Source of the DNA: Clostridiales bacterium
GTDB taxonomy: Bacteria > Bacillota > Clostridia > Lachnospirales > Lachnospiraceae
Length of the DNA stretch: 64,000 bases
Assembly (NCBI GenBank): GCA_012522735.1
Contig: JAAYJU010000180.1
Span: 33,682 to 97,681, forward strand
Reading direction: 5' to 3'
In this document: positions 26,273-35,363 of the stretch, one piece after another
Layout: every line of letters begins with the position of its first letter
Numbering within the stretch: position 1 is the first letter of the stretch
Notes under the pieces: model-generated
Told to the model about the DNA's origin: nothing
What the model saw: the letters and a program-made list of their open reading frames with translations, nothing else
Database searches by the model: none
Position numbers and translations under genes: made by a program

Positions 26273-27088
26273 CTATTCGCCTGGATTGGCTTGGTTATTT
26301 CCTCCATTCTGGGTAGATTGTTCTTCATTGCTTTTTGCAAGCTCATCTAGTCCATTCCAGAATATCAATAAATCTTCATCCCTAGCCTTGGCTTCCTCGC
26401 CTTTAGCATTTGTATTATTAATTAATTCAATAACATCCTCGTCCTCGTTTCTTGCATTAAAATATTCCTCTACTTCAGGTGTTTTATCACTAACAATCTT
26501 AAAATTGCCATTCTCATCTGTAATTACATAGAATTTAGATAATCCCGGAGCTAGAGTGTTGATGCTTGAGAACTTAATTTCATGATATGCATATACAATA
26601 TATGCTCCCTCTTCAAAGCTCTTCTTCGAATAGGTCTTTATATTATTATATTCCTCGATATATTGAACTAATTTTTGTAGTTGTTCTCTGGTCTCCACCT
26701 TGCTTGGATCAAGGTAAATAGATTTAAGCTTATCCACATCGCTTGATGCCTTAGCATTAAAAAACACCTCAATAAATGCGTCCATACCCTCCATCTCTTC
26801 TAAGGGGTACACCGGAATAGGTGTCGGTGTGGGAATCGGTGTTGGAGATAAGGTGGGCATAGATTTCACTTCTGCCCCTTCTGTATTATCCAAGGCTGCA
26901 TCCATAGCGGCCATAGTTGATATATCATCGCCATCGTCGCTTACTTGTGCTTCAGCCACAATGCCGCTGGCAGTACTAGTCTGTTCCTCCGCTTTAGGCT
27001 TGCCCTGGCTTATCGATAATGTTAACAGCCCGATACCCATGGTGCTCAAAGACGTTAACAGTATTATTTTCTTATATTTTAGTTTCAT
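26273..27088 (-). CDS. Secreted protein of unknown function
   Basis: 271 residues, not recognised. An N-terminal signal/anchor segment (KKIILLTSLSTMGIGLLTLS) is followed by a low-complexity region with Glu/Ala/Ser, a TPTPIPTPTPIP linker (about 80-92), and a folded domain (about 95-220) whose pattern (VDKLKSIYLDPSKV, IKTYSKKSFEEGAYIVYAYHEIKF) recalls NTF2-like secreted domains. The C-terminus is acidic, then Gln/Asn-rich. AAGGAG lies 12 bases from the ATG. It has its own promoter (27140-27168). Confidence 0.75.
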   Translation of the reverse strand: MKLKYKKIILLTSLSTMGIGLLTLSISQGKPKAEEQTSTASGIVAEAQVSDDGDDISTMAAMDAALDNTEGAEVKSMPTLSPTPIPTPTPIPVYPLEEMEGMDAFIEVFFNAKASSDVDKLKSIYLDPSKVETREQLQKLVQYIEEYNNIKTYSKKSFEEGAYIVYAYHEIKFSSINTLAPGLSKFYVITDENGNFKIVSDKTPEVEEYFNARNEDEDVIELINNTNAKGEEAKARDEDLLIFWNGLDELAKSNEEQSTQNGGNNQANPGE

Positions 27089-27139
27089 CGTGGGGATATG
27101 CTCCTTTTCAGCTAAATAAATGTCAGTAATGATATAGGT

Positions 27140-27168
27140 ATTTTAACAAACTGTTAATCATAAGTCAA
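27140..27168 (-). promoter_or_regulatory. Promoter of the secreted-protein gene
   Basis: Minus-strand TTGACT (27163-27168) and TAAAAT (27140-27145) are separated by 17 bases. The gene starts at 27088. Confidence 0.7.
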
Positions 27169-27232
27169 GACTATACTTAACTCTTTTGTAACACATTTAA
27201 CAATTTTGTAACATTTTAGCTTAAATCAAATC

Positions 27233-27261
27233 TTTACTTTGCTTTGCAGATAGTTTATACT
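27233..27261 (+). promoter_or_regulatory. Possible tRNA promoter
   Basis: A weak TTTACT (27233-27238) and a good TATACT (27256-27261), 17 bases apart, end 16 bases before the tRNA. Confidence 0.45.
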
Positions 27262-27277
27262 GTTCAAGATAAGCTCT

Positions 27278-27350
27278 GCACCTGTAGCTCAGTGGATAGA
27301 GCGTTCGCCTCCGGAGCGAAAGGCCGCTAGTTCGAATCTAGTCAGGTGCG
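27278..27350 (+). tRNA. tRNA-Arg (anticodon CCG)
   Basis: 73 bases forming a full cloverleaf. The acceptor arms GCACCTG and CAGGTGC carry discriminator G. The D arm contains GCTCAGTGGATAGAGC, the anticodon stem is TTCGC/GCGAA with CCG at 27311-27313 in the loop CTCCGGA, and the T arm contains CTAGTTCGAATCTAG. CCA is not encoded. It decodes the CGG codon, rare in low-GC genomes. Confidence 0.97.
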
Positions 27351-27360
27351 TTATCTAGTG

Positions 27361-29346
27361 TTATCTCCTTCTAAGTTTGCGTCTCTTTCTACGCCTTAAG
27401 ATAAGTCTAACTACTAATACAATTATAGCCAGTAGCAGCAGTATAATTCCATAAAACATTAAAGCTATATGGTTGGGGTTAGATACGAAGGCTGTAATGC
27501 TACGTATGTTCTCTACATTCTTCCTTCCTTGAACCTCCTTATAATACTCAGATATCTCAGGAACACCATCTACCTTATCAAAGGATTTTAGGTAGGATAC
27601 CAGCGCATACCATTCCTTTACTTCGCTCTTTGTATCACCCTTAGTCTCATATATTATCTCATTCTCATAATCTGTTACCGGTAATCCATCTCTTGTTTTA
27701 GGTTCTATTTTAAGAAGTCCGAAGGACTTCTCACCGACTACAGATAGCATCTGTGCAGAATATAATCCAGCCACAACCCGGTATAATTTATCGTCTTGGA
27801 TTTGCTCCAGATAATCCTCTGTGATTTCATCTGTCAGATTTTGAGTCTTAACCAAGGAGCTATCTATTACCTTATTAAATATCAATCTATTAGGGTTAAA
27901 GGTATATTGCATACCGGATATAAATAGCTGAGCTTGCTTCATTAGGGGTCTTACTGAGGCATCCACCTCACTGACAGCTTTTAGTTCTTTCCCCGTTAGA
28001 TATATTGAGATCAGCGGGTATCCTGGCATCTTATCGGCTCCAATGCCTAGAGAGCTGACACGAAAGGCATCTGCTACTCTAATGTCCCCTTGAAAAAAGG
28101 AATCTCGTACAGTTCCGACGGGAACAATGGCTACATCCACCGGGATATAATCTTCACCCTCTGCCTGCCTTACTGCATATATATATGCATCACTTATAAG
28201 GTTCCCCAGGGTGGATTCATTATGGCAGTCTTCCATTTCATTTGCAGAGGGAAAAGAAAATGGTGTATAAGCCACAAGCTCATCAAAGGATAGATCAAAC
28301 TTACTGAAATACTCCTCCTCAACCGCTGTCTTATACTCCTCCACTAGCTGAGAAATGGTTTCATCTTCCGGTATGGCTTCACTAACATTAACCAGCTCAT
28401 AACGGTCCAGTTTCCAATCAGGTCTCCCATTACGTGAAAGTTCCATGACTCCCAAATTCCTGCCATATTCCTCTGAAGAAGCTATAATTGTATTTCCTAT
28501 TATAATCGGTTCTTCCAGCTTGGTATGGCTATGTCCACTGATAATGACATCAATTTCGGGGACATTCTTAGCCAAAATCTCATCCTCGGATTCGGATTTA
28601 TTAGCCTTTGTACCTGAATGAGACAGGCATATGATTAGATCCACCTGCTCCTGCTCCGATAAAATCTTCACAAGGCGCTTGGCATGTGTGGTAGCATCTT
28701 CAAATACAACCTCAGACATGGGAGCCATTGAGGCAGATTCCTCTCCCATAAGGCCGAACATTCCGATTCTAATACCATTTCTCTCTAGAACCAGATAATC
28801 ATTAACTCCATAGGTATCTATAGCTTCTTTAAGAGCCTGTAGGGATGAGGTTATATTTCCTTCCTCATCTATAGGAAATGTAAGATTAGATTGAACCATC
28901 TTAGGTAGCTTATCTCCACTATCTACAGCTGCATTAAGACTAAGAGCCAGACCTTCTGCTCGATAATCAAATTCATGATTACCAAGGGTTAGGACATCAT
29001 ATCCCATACTTCCCATTATACGAAGTTCTGGAGAATGGTTTGTAAAAATGGTCTGAAAGGGAGTGCCCATGGAATAATCTCCGGCATCAAGAAGTAAAGC
29101 TTCAGGATTACTTTCCCTCTCACTATCTATAATACTCATTAATCTTGCATAGCCTCCGGTTTCCACTACCATACCGTCCTTTTCAGTCATAAAAGGCAGA
29201 AGATTGCTATGCATGTCATGTGTAAACATTATCGTAACCCTGTCAGCATCTTCTGTGGCAAAGCTCCTTGGTATTATGATTACCTGGAATAATAATATAG
29301 CTATCATAATCCAAATAATCTTGACTCTTGGACACTTTCTTATCAT
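27361..29346 (-). CDS. Cell-surface 5'-nucleotidase / metallophosphoesterase
   Basis: UshA/5'-nucleotidase-type enzyme that releases phosphate from nucleotides or related compounds outside the cell. A signal peptide leads into the calcineurin-like domain with metal ligands in FTHDMHSN, LDAGDYSMGTPF, LTLGNHEFDYR and GHSHTK. The C-terminal 5'-nucleotidase domain (about 330-560) carries the catalytic-region motif NLISDAYIYAVRQAEG. A C-terminal membrane helix followed by a basic tail (RLILRRRKRRKLRRR) anchors it; there is no LPxTG. It ends 11 bases after the tRNA, on the opposite strand, and follows the DUF3160 gene by 39 bases. Confidence 0.9.
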   Translation of the reverse strand: MIRKCPRVKIIWIMIAILLFQVIIIPRSFATEDADRVTIMFTHDMHSNLLPFMTEKDGMVVETGGYARLMSIIDSERESNPEALLLDAGDYSMGTPFQTIFTNHSPELRIMGSMGYDVLTLGNHEFDYRAEGLALSLNAAVDSGDKLPKMVQSNLTFPIDEEGNITSSLQALKEAIDTYGVNDYLVLERNGIRIGMFGLMGEESASMAPMSEVVFEDATTHAKRLVKILSEQEQVDLIICLSHSGTKANKSESEDEILAKNVPEIDVIISGHSHTKLEEPIIIGNTIIASSEEYGRNLGVMELSRNGRPDWKLDRYELVNVSEAIPEDETISQLVEEYKTAVEEEYFSKFDLSFDELVAYTPFSFPSANEMEDCHNESTLGNLISDAYIYAVRQAEGEDYIPVDVAIVPVGTVRDSFFQGDIRVADAFRVSSLGIGADKMPGYPLISIYLTGKELKAVSEVDASVRPLMKQAQLFISGMQYTFNPNRLIFNKVIDSSLVKTQNLTDEITEDYLEQIQDDKLYRVVAGLYSAQMLSVVGEKSFGLLKIEPKTRDGLPVTDYENEIIYETKGDTKSEVKEWYALVSYLKSFDKVDGVPEISEYYKEVQGRKNVENIRSITAFVSNPNHIALMFYGIILLLLAIIVLVVRLILRRRKRRKLRRR

Positions 29347-29385
29347 ACAGTCTTTAGTCCTTTCTAGTGAAATTAAGTTTCTCTA

Positions 29386-31731
29386 TTAATCAGCCCACTC
29401 CCACTCTACATCAATATGTTCAATAGTAACATTGTTTTCCATGGATTTGAATCTATTAACCCAATTAGGTTGTTCTGGAAGATCTTCTGAGGGCTCTGTA
29501 TATTCAGGATAAGTAATATACTCCTCCCTCTTTACTACTATACCATTAAGTGCCCACCAGTCTTCATCTGTTAGTCGTTTATCACTAACAAATTCATAGG
29601 TGCTATAGACCGCGCCTCTAGATAGGTATAGCTTACCCTCCACCGGTATAACGACATAGATTTGATCAAAGTAGCCTGTGGCTAGGGTTAGATAGGCTCC
29701 CGGATTAGTAGCGACATCCGTTACCAGCATATCTGTAATATCAATTGCTCCTCCATCATTTGCTGCTGCATATATAAAATAATTTATGATATTCTCCATA
29801 GATGCACCATAATATAATAGCCGATTATATTCCTTTTCTGTTAGCTTCTCGTTTCGCAATTCCTTGATGCTACATTCGATTAAAAACTTAAGGAGCTCTT
29901 GATAAGAGGTAGCCCCATGCTCAAGGCTGGATTCTAGCATGTCTCTCTCTCTTAATACTGACATGGTATATTCAGTCAGGTAAAGTAGCTTGCTATAGAG
30001 ATACACATTAGGCTCCACGTAGTGATAATGCTCCTTGTATATTACACCATTTCCGCCCTCGGCGGCTGCCTGCTTTCCATATAGGACTGTATCATGCTTA
30101 AGCTCGGTATAGCTTCCGACAGAAGCATTTAATGACTTAGCCCTCCAGGCCTCATTAGTCATAAATATCGGCATTCCAGAATCCTCATCATATTCAGTCA
30201 GATTCTCTTTTATTGTCCAAAGCCATCCATTATAGAGATTCTCACCCCAGGTATCCACGTCATATTCGGAAACCTCTTCTTTTAATTCATAAAATGTCTC
30301 TACATAATCAGGCCATTTATCCTGTGGCCTATAATAATTCATCATAAGGTCTTCGGCTGTCTCGCTACCAAGTACACCCATTACATCAAGAGCTGATGGC
30401 AAGGGTCTTAGTATAGGCACTATAAGCTGTTGCATAATGTAGCTGTCCATAATATAACGCTGTCCCATATATCTAAATTGCTTTCCAGTTGGAGTCGTTA
30501 CTGGTTCGACCACATCAGGAGAAAACCTTCCCTGTATCTTAGGCTCTGGCAGGTTCTTCACTGCCTGAGTAAGCTTATCATAATATTCTTCATCATCGAA
30601 AATATTAGGGTCATCATTCTCACCAAATACCTCTAACCTTAATCCGTTCATCATAAAGACGTTAATATCATCAGAGTCTCCCACATATTGCTTGGTAGGT
30701 TGGTATATATTATTCCAAAGCTCTGCATCACAGATAAATTCCGAATCTAGGAAGGTGGTATAGGACATCAATAAGGATTGAAGTACATTTTCATATATAT
30801 AATTCCCTTCATCATTATAGAAGGGAAGTGGTGCTGTACCAAACCACATCATAGCCTTGAAAAATCGTCCTAATTCTTCAGTTCTGGTGTAATGGCCTCT
30901 TACAGTAAACTGAGAATAATCTAAATCAAAACCGAATAATGGTGACTCGGTAAAGGTCCCAGCAGCCTCTATAAGAACAAATTCCTCCTTGGCAATATTC
31001 ATAAGCTCATCTTTTATCTCTACATCAATATCGCTTGTATCAAGCATTAGCATTCTGGCCACAAGAAAATAAATAATATTCTTCTCCTGTATGGCCTTGA
31101 TATCCTCATCCTCTAGGATATCAAGCAAACGAATAGATTTATCAAGCATTTGGTCTGTCAGAATATCCATATAGTTATATAGATAATCACTTTCAATACT
31201 CATTAGTGATTTGTCAAAGAATTGATGATAAAGGTGTAATACAGAATCGGATGTAATGAAATTCGGTATCTTCAGATACTCATTAACATCATATATATAG
31301 TTCATTCTGGTATGCTCACCTGGTAGAACCACAAACCCATTCTTAGACAGCATATCCTTCTGCTTATCAGTAAACCCGTTAAAATACTGAATGTTCTCTA
31401 TATTTGATAGGTCCTTTTTAACCTCATAAGGGTCCACCTTTGCCTCGAAGCTAGGCATGATAAAATCAGGCTGACTTACTCCTGGAAGTGTAACAGCAGC
31501 CCATTCATTATTAAGCCTAAGGCCCTTTGGCTCATCAGGGATAATTATATCATCATCTTTATCAACCTCATCTACAACACCCTTATCACTGTCTTCATCC
31601 TCTAAATCGGAACCTTCATTCTGCTCCTTAGTCGTATCTGGTATATCGTTTATCGGCTCCTCTTTTTTTCCTTTACTGCACCCTGTTATAAGCAAGCATA
31701 TGCAAAGAATAACAGATATCAATTTCTTCAT
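29386..31731 (-). CDS. DUF3160 family lipoprotein
   Basis: A 781-residue lipoprotein with lipobox LLITGC (Cys at about 18), an acidic linker (about 25-65), and a large DUF3160 domain over most of the rest. Recognisable stretches are FTDKQKDMLSKNGFVVLPG, DSVLHLYHQFFDKSL and GGNGVIYKEHYHYVEPN. The function of DUF3160 is not known. GGGGAGG precedes the ATG. Its placement directly upstream of the surface nucleotidase suggests a joint extracellular role, which is inference. Confidence 0.85.
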   Translation of the reverse strand: MKKLISVILCICLLITGCSKGKKEEPINDIPDTTKEQNEGSDLEDEDSDKGVVDEVDKDDDIIIPDEPKGLRLNNEWAAVTLPGVSQPDFIMPSFEAKVDPYEVKKDLSNIENIQYFNGFTDKQKDMLSKNGFVVLPGEHTRMNYIYDVNEYLKIPNFITSDSVLHLYHQFFDKSLMSIESDYLYNYMDILTDQMLDKSIRLLDILEDEDIKAIQEKNIIYFLVARMLMLDTSDIDVEIKDELMNIAKEEFVLIEAAGTFTESPLFGFDLDYSQFTVRGHYTRTEELGRFFKAMMWFGTAPLPFYNDEGNYIYENVLQSLLMSYTTFLDSEFICDAELWNNIYQPTKQYVGDSDDINVFMMNGLRLEVFGENDDPNIFDDEEYYDKLTQAVKNLPEPKIQGRFSPDVVEPVTTPTGKQFRYMGQRYIMDSYIMQQLIVPILRPLPSALDVMGVLGSETAEDLMMNYYRPQDKWPDYVETFYELKEEVSEYDVDTWGENLYNGWLWTIKENLTEYDEDSGMPIFMTNEAWRAKSLNASVGSYTELKHDTVLYGKQAAAEGGNGVIYKEHYHYVEPNVYLYSKLLYLTEYTMSVLRERDMLESSLEHGATSYQELLKFLIECSIKELRNEKLTEKEYNRLLYYGASMENIINYFIYAAANDGGAIDITDMLVTDVATNPGAYLTLATGYFDQIYVVIPVEGKLYLSRGAVYSTYEFVSDKRLTDEDWWALNGIVVKREEYITYPEYTEPSEDLPEQPNWVNRFKSMENNVTIEHIDVEWEWAD

Positions 31732-31862
31732 GACATGACCTCCCCTTAATCTAAGATATATCCTATTTTATATTTTTATATGTCACGATGTCTATTAGGT
31801 AAATTCTCTGTCATCTGATATGTCTATATTTATGTCTATAAAACACCTGTCTTATCAGGTGC

Positions 31863-32606
31863 TTAATCATCCTCTTTAGCTAGGAGCTTACCCTCTACTA
31901 TCGATAAAATCTGGCTTTTCTCCTCTTCTTCCTCATAATATGTAATCTCCAGCGAATTTTCACCCTTCATAGTTACATTTTGAATCATTGGGTATGCCTC
32001 ACTATCTGCTATCATAAAAAATCCAAAGTCAAACCAAGAGTATATACTTATCTTTTCCTTATCATCTTCGGCCTGCTCGATAAATACCAGCTCCTGTCCA
32101 GGTGTAGAAAGTAATTCCATAGGATAAAATTCTCTCCATATCCCTGCAATCCGTGAACCGGTCCATTTTCTTGATAAGATATCGTCCTGATAATTAAATA
32201 CGAACATTCGGTTTTTTATTTCCTTATCATAAGGGGTGGTTTTCCTGAGAGCTATAAGGATTTCTGTGATATTATCCCCATCTATATCAGCCAGCTCAAC
32301 CTTCCAGGGCATTAGGTTCTTAAAATCATTCTCATAGCTTCTTTGCCAGGTATCTTCATTTCTTTCAAAGACCACAAACAAGTCCCCATATTCATCTATT
32401 CCATTCGTATTTATCAATGTATAGGCTAAAGACTCATCAATAGTGTAATCGATCAGAAGCTCATTTTCATTTAAGGCTGATGATAAAGCCTCCTTAGAAT
32501 TCTTATGCAACCTGGACAAATATAGTCCAAAGAAAAGCACTATAATTATAAGAAGAAAGAAAATATATTTTGATTTTATTTTACTTGATATTGCTCTTCT
32601 TTGCAT
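31863..32606 (-). CDS. Membrane-anchored protein of unknown function
   Basis: About 247 residues, starting at the ATG at 32606 with GAAGGG upstream. One N-terminal membrane helix (YIFFLLIIIVLFFGLYLS) anchors an extracellular domain. The stretch VELADIDGDNITEILIALRK is an FG-GAP/VCBS-type Asp-rich, calcium-site-like repeat, and the rest resembles a propeller blade pattern. I do not recognise the family. It lies upstream of the DUF3160 gene in the same direction. Confidence 0.7.
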   Translation of the reverse strand: MQRRAISSKIKSKYIFFLLIIIVLFFGLYLSRLHKNSKEALSSALNENELLIDYTIDESLAYTLINTNGIDEYGDLFVVFERNEDTWQRSYENDFKNLMPWKVELADIDGDNITEILIALRKTTPYDKEIKNRMFVFNYQDDILSRKWTGSRIAGIWREFYPMELLSTPGQELVFIEQAEDDKEKISIYSWFDFGFFMIADSEAYPMIQNVTMKGENSLEITYYEEEEEKSQILSIVEGKLLAKEDD

Positions 32607-32678
32607 AACAATACCCTTCATCACAGATTATTTTAATCAGTCTTTTTACTATATCTTAAGATTTTCATCTTCAGATGT

Positions 32679-33416
32679 TTAATACTCTATTTTCTCCAGA
32701 TACAAGCCCCAGGGTTCCGCCATTCTCCCAGTTTCTTTCCTGACACCTGAGTCTATTATATCAGGAATATCCTTTGCTTCTATTTCACCAAGTCCTGCCG
32801 AGGTAAGGGTACCTACTATCTTTCGAACCATATTATAGAGAAAGCCGTCACCACATATTCTGATATCAATAAATCCCTCTTCCTCTTCTATATCTATAGA
32901 TATAATATTCCTAACCATGGACTTCTTCTTAGACTTGGCATTGGAGTATGCAGTAAAGTCATGCTCTCCGACAAAATAACTTCCTGCATTAAGCATTTTA
33001 GTTATATCCAGCTTCTCAGCCACATGCATGCTGTACTTTCTCATAAAGGGATGCGAATACTCCCTGTTCCAAATCCTATAAAGATATGTCTTTGATTTAG
33101 CATTATATCTTGAATGAAATCTATCAGAGACAATATCAACACCCACAACACTTATATCATCAGGCAGATATCGGTTGAAATATTCCATAACCTCGTCTTC
33201 AGAAAAATGCCTCTTCGCATGGAAGTTAGCTATCTGGCCAAAGGCATGGACCCCTGCATCGGTTCTACTACAGCCTATGATTTCTGTGTCCTCACCGACC
33301 ATCTCTGAAAGAACCCTATCTAGCTTTCCCTGAATTGTGTTGTCTGTATTACCTAGCCTTTGCCAGCCCCTATAGCGTCCACCATCATATTGAATTGTAA
33401 GCCTGTAATTTGGCAT
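32679..33416 (-). CDS. truA: tRNA pseudouridine(38-40) synthase
   Basis: Makes pseudouridine at positions 38-40 of tRNA anticodon stems. The catalytic Asp lies in the motif GCSRTDAGVHAFGQ, and the N-terminal YDGGRYRGWQR and the C-terminal GDGFLYNMVRKIVGTL signatures are intact. 245 residues is the normal length. TGGAGA precedes the ATG. It is a housekeeping gene within the surface-protein section. Confidence 0.96.
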   Translation of the reverse strand: MPNYRLTIQYDGGRYRGWQRLGNTDNTIQGKLDRVLSEMVGEDTEIIGCSRTDAGVHAFGQIANFHAKRHFSEDEVMEYFNRYLPDDISVVGVDIVSDRFHSRYNAKSKTYLYRIWNREYSHPFMRKYSMHVAEKLDITKMLNAGSYFVGEHDFTAYSNAKSKKKSMVRNIISIDIEEEEGFIDIRICGDGFLYNMVRKIVGTLTSAGLGEIEAKDIPDIIDSGVRKETGRMAEPWGLYLEKIEY

Positions 33417-33524
33417 AGTAAGTCTCCATTCGGTATATTAACTAATACTGAGTATAACACAATCATACGATATCTACAATAAATGGCAGATAGGATTTTA
33501 GCCTTCTGCCATCTAATTAACACT

Positions 33525-35321
33525 CTATTCATCTATACTTACAACCTTACCCATGAACAGTATGGTATCCATCACGTCATCATTAATGATGAACATAAAG
33601 GGACGATTGGCTATAAAGGTAAGAGGCTCCATAGGTGATTCAGCTGTTAATGCCACCTCCACTACAGTCACTGCGGCTGCTTCACTACCTTCCTCATTCA
33701 CCTCTATAAGAGCTTTGTGCATTACATCGCTGATTTTGACTTTCTCTCGAATACCAGTAAAATCAGCATGGTCGCTAAAGGCCTCTTCCATGCCGAGAGA
33801 TATTAAACTATCCTTAAGACTCTTCGTACCATATTCCAACTTGAATCTCGGAATACGAAATACTATATCATCTCTTTCTTTAACGGTCTTCTTTATGTTA
33901 TCCCATTTCTCAGTAGTCATCTTATTAATGAATTCATTGATGTCATTTCCCTCTGAGGGAAGAATGATATACATAGAGGTATTCCCATTGTCATATGGAA
34001 GTCTGACAGCTTTGTACTCATCATTGTCAGTATATAGGACTGAGTCATTGACTTTTCTCATCATATTAACGGTCTGCGTCTCGCCGTCCATAGCATAAAA
34101 CTCACTTGGATAGGTTCGCTTAGAATCAAAGGGCTCTTTCCATTCACCTTTAAAATAAATGGCGTTAATAAGATACATAAGAACCTCTTTACGAATCGGG
34201 GGCTCTAGCATCCTAGTAATCTTACCCTTTGTAGCATTATCAATCCAATTATTTATGATATCTACTGCTTTATCATCAGAGAAATCAAGTGACTCAACTA
34301 CTGCGTTAAAGTTCTTCTTATTGGTTTGGATAAACTCTTCTCTTATTTCTTCTCCATCCCTAATCCATATGGAATTACCGATATTTAGCTCAATGCTCTT
34401 ATCAATATTCTTAAGGTGAAGCGTAAGATTACGAAAGCTATTATTTACTAATTCCCGTTCCAGACCTCCTAAGCCTAATGCCTCCTCCATGCTTTCCTTT
34501 GTGGTCATCTCTGCTCCGTTATATGCCATAGCAAGAGCTTGGGATATACTTAAGGGTGATATGAAGATACTCTCTTCTAAATCCTTTTCATTCAGCTTCT
34601 TAAATATATCTAATGCAAAGTATTGATTACCCTCTTGAACACTAAAATCGACTTCCTTCGCAGCATTAAACTCTTCCCATTTGTCTTCTCCGAAATAAGA
34701 TATAATCTCTTTTGCCGAAACGAAGGAATACCAATCCTTCTTAAGAGGGTCTTCGATTTGGTAAACACCTTGTTCCATATTGACTAATGTCGGCATAGAT
34801 TCCTCGTATTGATATAATACGAACAAATAGGTTTCATCAATTAAAATATTAGGCTTCCCTTTAATTATGAGAATATCCTTTTGTTCTTCCTCCTCTAGGA
34901 CCTTAAGCTGTTCCTCCAAATACATACGCTCTAATCCGCCTAATACCCTTATTTTGGTGGTATCAGAAGGATCTCCTTTATAGGAGGTTATTACATCGAG
35001 ATCATATATGGTATAAAGGCTTCGATCCACTTCATTTGTTTCCCCTGAAGGAGGCTTGCCTGTCCGATCATCCAATACTTGAAAAGAAATATCCGTTACC
35101 CTACCTAAAAGAATTACATTACCTGCCTTAACCAGCTTTTCCACATCCTCGTAGACAGGCCAGTCCGCCGACATAGATTTATATACTACTTTATCCGTGG
35201 TATCTTTATCGTTAGCCTCTATATCTACAACAGACTTGTCTTCCTTAATTGTGTCCATATTGGCTGAACAGGAAGTTAAGGCTAGAACTAGTGCAACAAG
35301 AAGTAGGAGCTTGGTTTTCAT
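33525..35321 (-). CDS. Lipoprotein serpin with an extra N-terminal domain
   Basis: A serine or cysteine protease inhibitor displayed on the cell surface. 598 residues: lipobox ALTSC (Cys18), an uncharacterised domain (about 48-200; AGNVILLGRVTDISFQ, YTIYDLDVITSYKGD), then a full serpin domain (about 215-598). The hinge EEGSEAAAVT (543-552) has the small residues needed for inhibition. Aligning the hinge puts P1-P1' near Thr-Ala (EVALTAESP). The C-terminal serpin strand (NRPFMFIINDDVMDTILFMG) is identical to that of the neighbouring serpin. Tandem duplication followed by domain gain or loss is likely. Confidence 0.92.
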   Translation of the reverse strand: MKTKLLLLVALVLALTSCSANMDTIKEDKSVVDIEANDKDTTDKVVYKSMSADWPVYEDVEKLVKAGNVILLGRVTDISFQVLDDRTGKPPSGETNEVDRSLYTIYDLDVITSYKGDPSDTTKIRVLGGLERMYLEEQLKVLEEEEQKDILIIKGKPNILIDETYLFVLYQYEESMPTLVNMEQGVYQIEDPLKKDWYSFVSAKEIISYFGEDKWEEFNAAKEVDFSVQEGNQYFALDIFKKLNEKDLEESIFISPLSISQALAMAYNGAEMTTKESMEEALGLGGLERELVNNSFRNLTLHLKNIDKSIELNIGNSIWIRDGEEIREEFIQTNKKNFNAVVESLDFSDDKAVDIINNWIDNATKGKITRMLEPPIRKEVLMYLINAIYFKGEWKEPFDSKRTYPSEFYAMDGETQTVNMMRKVNDSVLYTDNDEYKAVRLPYDNGNTSMYIILPSEGNDINEFINKMTTEKWDNIKKTVKERDDIVFRIPRFKLEYGTKSLKDSLISLGMEEAFSDHADFTGIREKVKISDVMHKALIEVNEEGSEAAAVTVVEVALTAESPMEPLTFIANRPFMFIINDDVMDTILFMGKVVSIDE

Positions 35322-35363
35322 AATTAATCCACCTTTCTATTATATATATCTAGAAATCATTCT

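Noticed and set aside
33553..34098. Long plus-strand ORF opposite the serpin gene
   Set aside because: Shadow of the serpin coding strand; no ribosome binding site, and the Ser/Leu/Ile-rich composition is typical of antisense frames.
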